Positions 7,118-8,042 of a stretch of DNA of 8,042 nucleotides are shown piece by piece. The notes under the pieces are model-generated. The model saw only the letters and a list, made by a program, of their open reading frames with translations. It did no database searches and was not told the DNA's origin. The position numbers were made by a program, and so were the translations under genes. Numbering within the stretch: position 1 is the first letter of the stretch; every line of letters begins with the position of its first letter. Source of the stretch: Paracoccaceae bacterium (lineage in GTDB: Bacteria; Pseudomonadota; Alphaproteobacteria; Rhodobacterales; Rhodobacteraceae); the NCBI GenBank assembly GCA_003561595.1, contig PWWF01000015.1:1-8042 (forward strand), written 5' to 3'.

Positions 7118-7139
7118 CAGGGGGGCGGCAGCCCCCCTG
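7118..7139 (-). other. Very stable GC hairpin between binding-protein and permease genes
   Basis: A perfect nine-base-pair stem, CAGGGGGGC (7118-7126) with GCCCCCCTG (7131-7139), closes a GGCA tetraloop. It lies 38 bases after the binding-protein stop. On the minus strand it is followed by TGACCCCCC and the intergenic motif; the nearest T-rich stretch (TATTTT) is over ten bases away. It could protect the 3' end of a processed binding-protein mRNA, or slow or stop transcription. Which of these applies cannot be told from sequence. Confidence 0.65.
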
Positions 7140-7147
7140 CCTTGCTC

Positions 7148-7201
7148 AAAAAAGGACGGGCCTCAGTTTGCCGCCTTCAGTTCACGGGGCAGGCCCCGTC
7201 C
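7148..7201 (-). terminator. Terminator-like stem with T-run after the binding-protein stop, with a competing hairpin
   Basis: On the minus strand, GGACGGGGCC (7201-7192) can pair with GGCCCGTCC (7162-7154), giving a nine-pair stem with one bulged G. TTTTTT (7153-7148) follows immediately. The loop is long (29 bases) and contains the stop codon. The left arm can instead form a compact hairpin, ACGGGG-CCTG-CCCCGT (7199-7184), so the two folds exclude each other. This could partially terminate or attenuate transcription between the binding-protein gene and the permeases. The architecture is visible; the function is inferred. Confidence 0.5.
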
Positions 7202-8042
7202 GATGCCGCATCCGGCGCCCAGCAGGGGGCCTCGGCCTCCTCGATCAGGCGGCGCAGCGCATCGGCCTGATCATCCAGCACATCCGCAACGGGCTGGCCT
7301 GCCAGAACGATCCGCTCGAACGTGTCGGAATAGATCTGGTTGAACTGGCCCCCCAGCGCCCCCAGACCGACCGGCAGCAGCGCGGGCAGCGCATCATCCG
7401 CACCAGACATGGCCGAAATGGCAGCGCCCGCCGCCTGCACGGATGCGGGCATGTCATCGGGCAGATCGACATCGATCACCGGAAAGAAATTGGTCGCGCG
7501 CAGCGTGGCGATCTGGGTCTCGGGCTCCAGCAGGAAATTCACCAACTCAAGCGCGGCGTCCATATCCGGCGCCGTCTCGGGCACCGCGACACCGGCCAGA
7601 ACCGGCATGAACCCGCGACCCTCCGGCCCGGCAGGGGCGGGGAAGGCCACGAAATCATCGGGGCGTTCATTGAACGCATCGGCCAGCCGCGCCGTGTGGT
7701 CGAACACCACCCAGGCATCGCCCGAGATCAGCTGTTCCTGCATGAAGCTGAAATTGGTCGAGGCCGGGTTGGTATGTTCCCACAATTGCAGGAACGTCTC
7801 CCACGCCTCAATCGCGCCTTCGGACCGGAATTCGGTCACCATGGAGCCCGTGTAGGAGGGCAGCAGATACCCCTGAAAGAAGCGGTGCTTCAGCCCTTCG
7901 GGGCCTGCGGGAAAGCCGAAGCGCGGCGCGCCGCTTGCCTCGTGCATATTTGCGGCCCATTCGACCAGTTCATCATAGCTCAGCGCCATCAGATCAGCGC
8001 CTTCGGGCAGATAGTCCAGCGCGTCATTATGCGCGGCCATCA
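7177..8042 (-). CDS. Extracellular (periplasmic) solute-binding protein, family 1, C-terminal part (5' end outside window)
   Basis: High-affinity periplasmic binding protein that would deliver substrate to the two permeases. At least 287 residues are visible and the frame stays open to the window edge. The ATG at 8040 is probably an internal Met, because binding proteins of this family are over 400 residues and need a signal peptide not seen here. Family-like segments include ALDYLPEGADLMALSYDELV (aa 7-26 from that Met), GFPAGPEGLKHRFFQGYLLPSYTG (partly shown), the NFSFMQEQLISGDAWVVFDH block that usually lines the ligand cleft, and ALELVNFLLEPETQIAT. The tail has two cysteines, 273 and 284, the only ones in the visible part. 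Its position first in the operon, ahead of both permeases, matches sugar importers. Ligand identity cannot be read from the sequence. Confidence 0.9.
   Translation of the reverse strand, partial: MAAHNDALDYLPEGADLMALSYDELVEWAANMHEASGAPRFGFPAGPEGLKHRFFQGYLLPSYTGSMVTEFRSEGAIEAWETFLQLWEHTNPASTNFSFMQEQLISGDAWVVFDHTARLADAFNERPDDFVAFPAPAGPEGRGFMPVLAGVAVPETAPDMDAALELVNFLLEPETQIATLRATNFFPVIDVDLPDDMPASVQAAGAAISAMSGADDALPALLPVGLGALGGQFNQIYSDTFERIVLAGQPVADVLDDQADALRRLIEEAEAPCWAPDAASDGACPVN

Overview
The window looks like part of a high-GC alphaproteobacterial chromosome, most plausibly Rhodobacterales (Roseobacter group). The clues are strongly GC-biased codon use that opens long antisense reading frames, PstA with a long pre-membrane N-terminal region, and two copies of an intergenic motif (GAGTATTTT-[T/C]GGCAAGATGAA) that I associate with this group. 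The taxonomic call is inference.

Layout. Bases 1-1835 (+ strand) hold the end of a phosphate-uptake operon: the C-terminal part of pstA, then complete pstB. A 107-base convergent gap follows, carrying one copy of the intergenic motif. From 1943 to the end everything is on the - strand. In transcription order, from high to low coordinates, it holds a periplasmic solute-binding protein (5' end outside the window), a structured 132-base gap, two sugar-type permeases, a MalK/UgpC-type ATPase, a cytoplasmic MGH1/GH63-like glycoside hydrolase, and an extended short-chain dehydrogenase/reductase of the aldehyde-reductase/DFR-like type.

How the genes fit together. The five genes from 3033 to 8042 form a compact unit. 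Permease 1/permease 2 and ATPase/hydrolase each overlap by ATGA, and permease 2 and the ATPase are 15-odd bases apart. I read it as an ABC importer that brings an intact glycoside into the cytoplasm, where the GH63-like enzyme hydrolyses it. The hydrolase resembles mannosylglycerate/glucosylglycerate hydrolases, so a glycosylated compatible solute is the best substrate guess, though it is not proven. The reductase starts 64 bases downstream behind a 22-base dyad that could be an operator, so it may be part of the same unit or separately controlled.

The most interesting non-coding stretch is 7045-7201. It holds a terminator-like stem with a T-run just after the binding-protein stop codon, a competing hairpin that shares one arm with it, a very strong GC hairpin, and the second copy of the intergenic motif. 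This arrangement would suit high binding-protein expression relative to the permeases. No RNA genes, CRISPR arrays, transposases or phage genes were seen.
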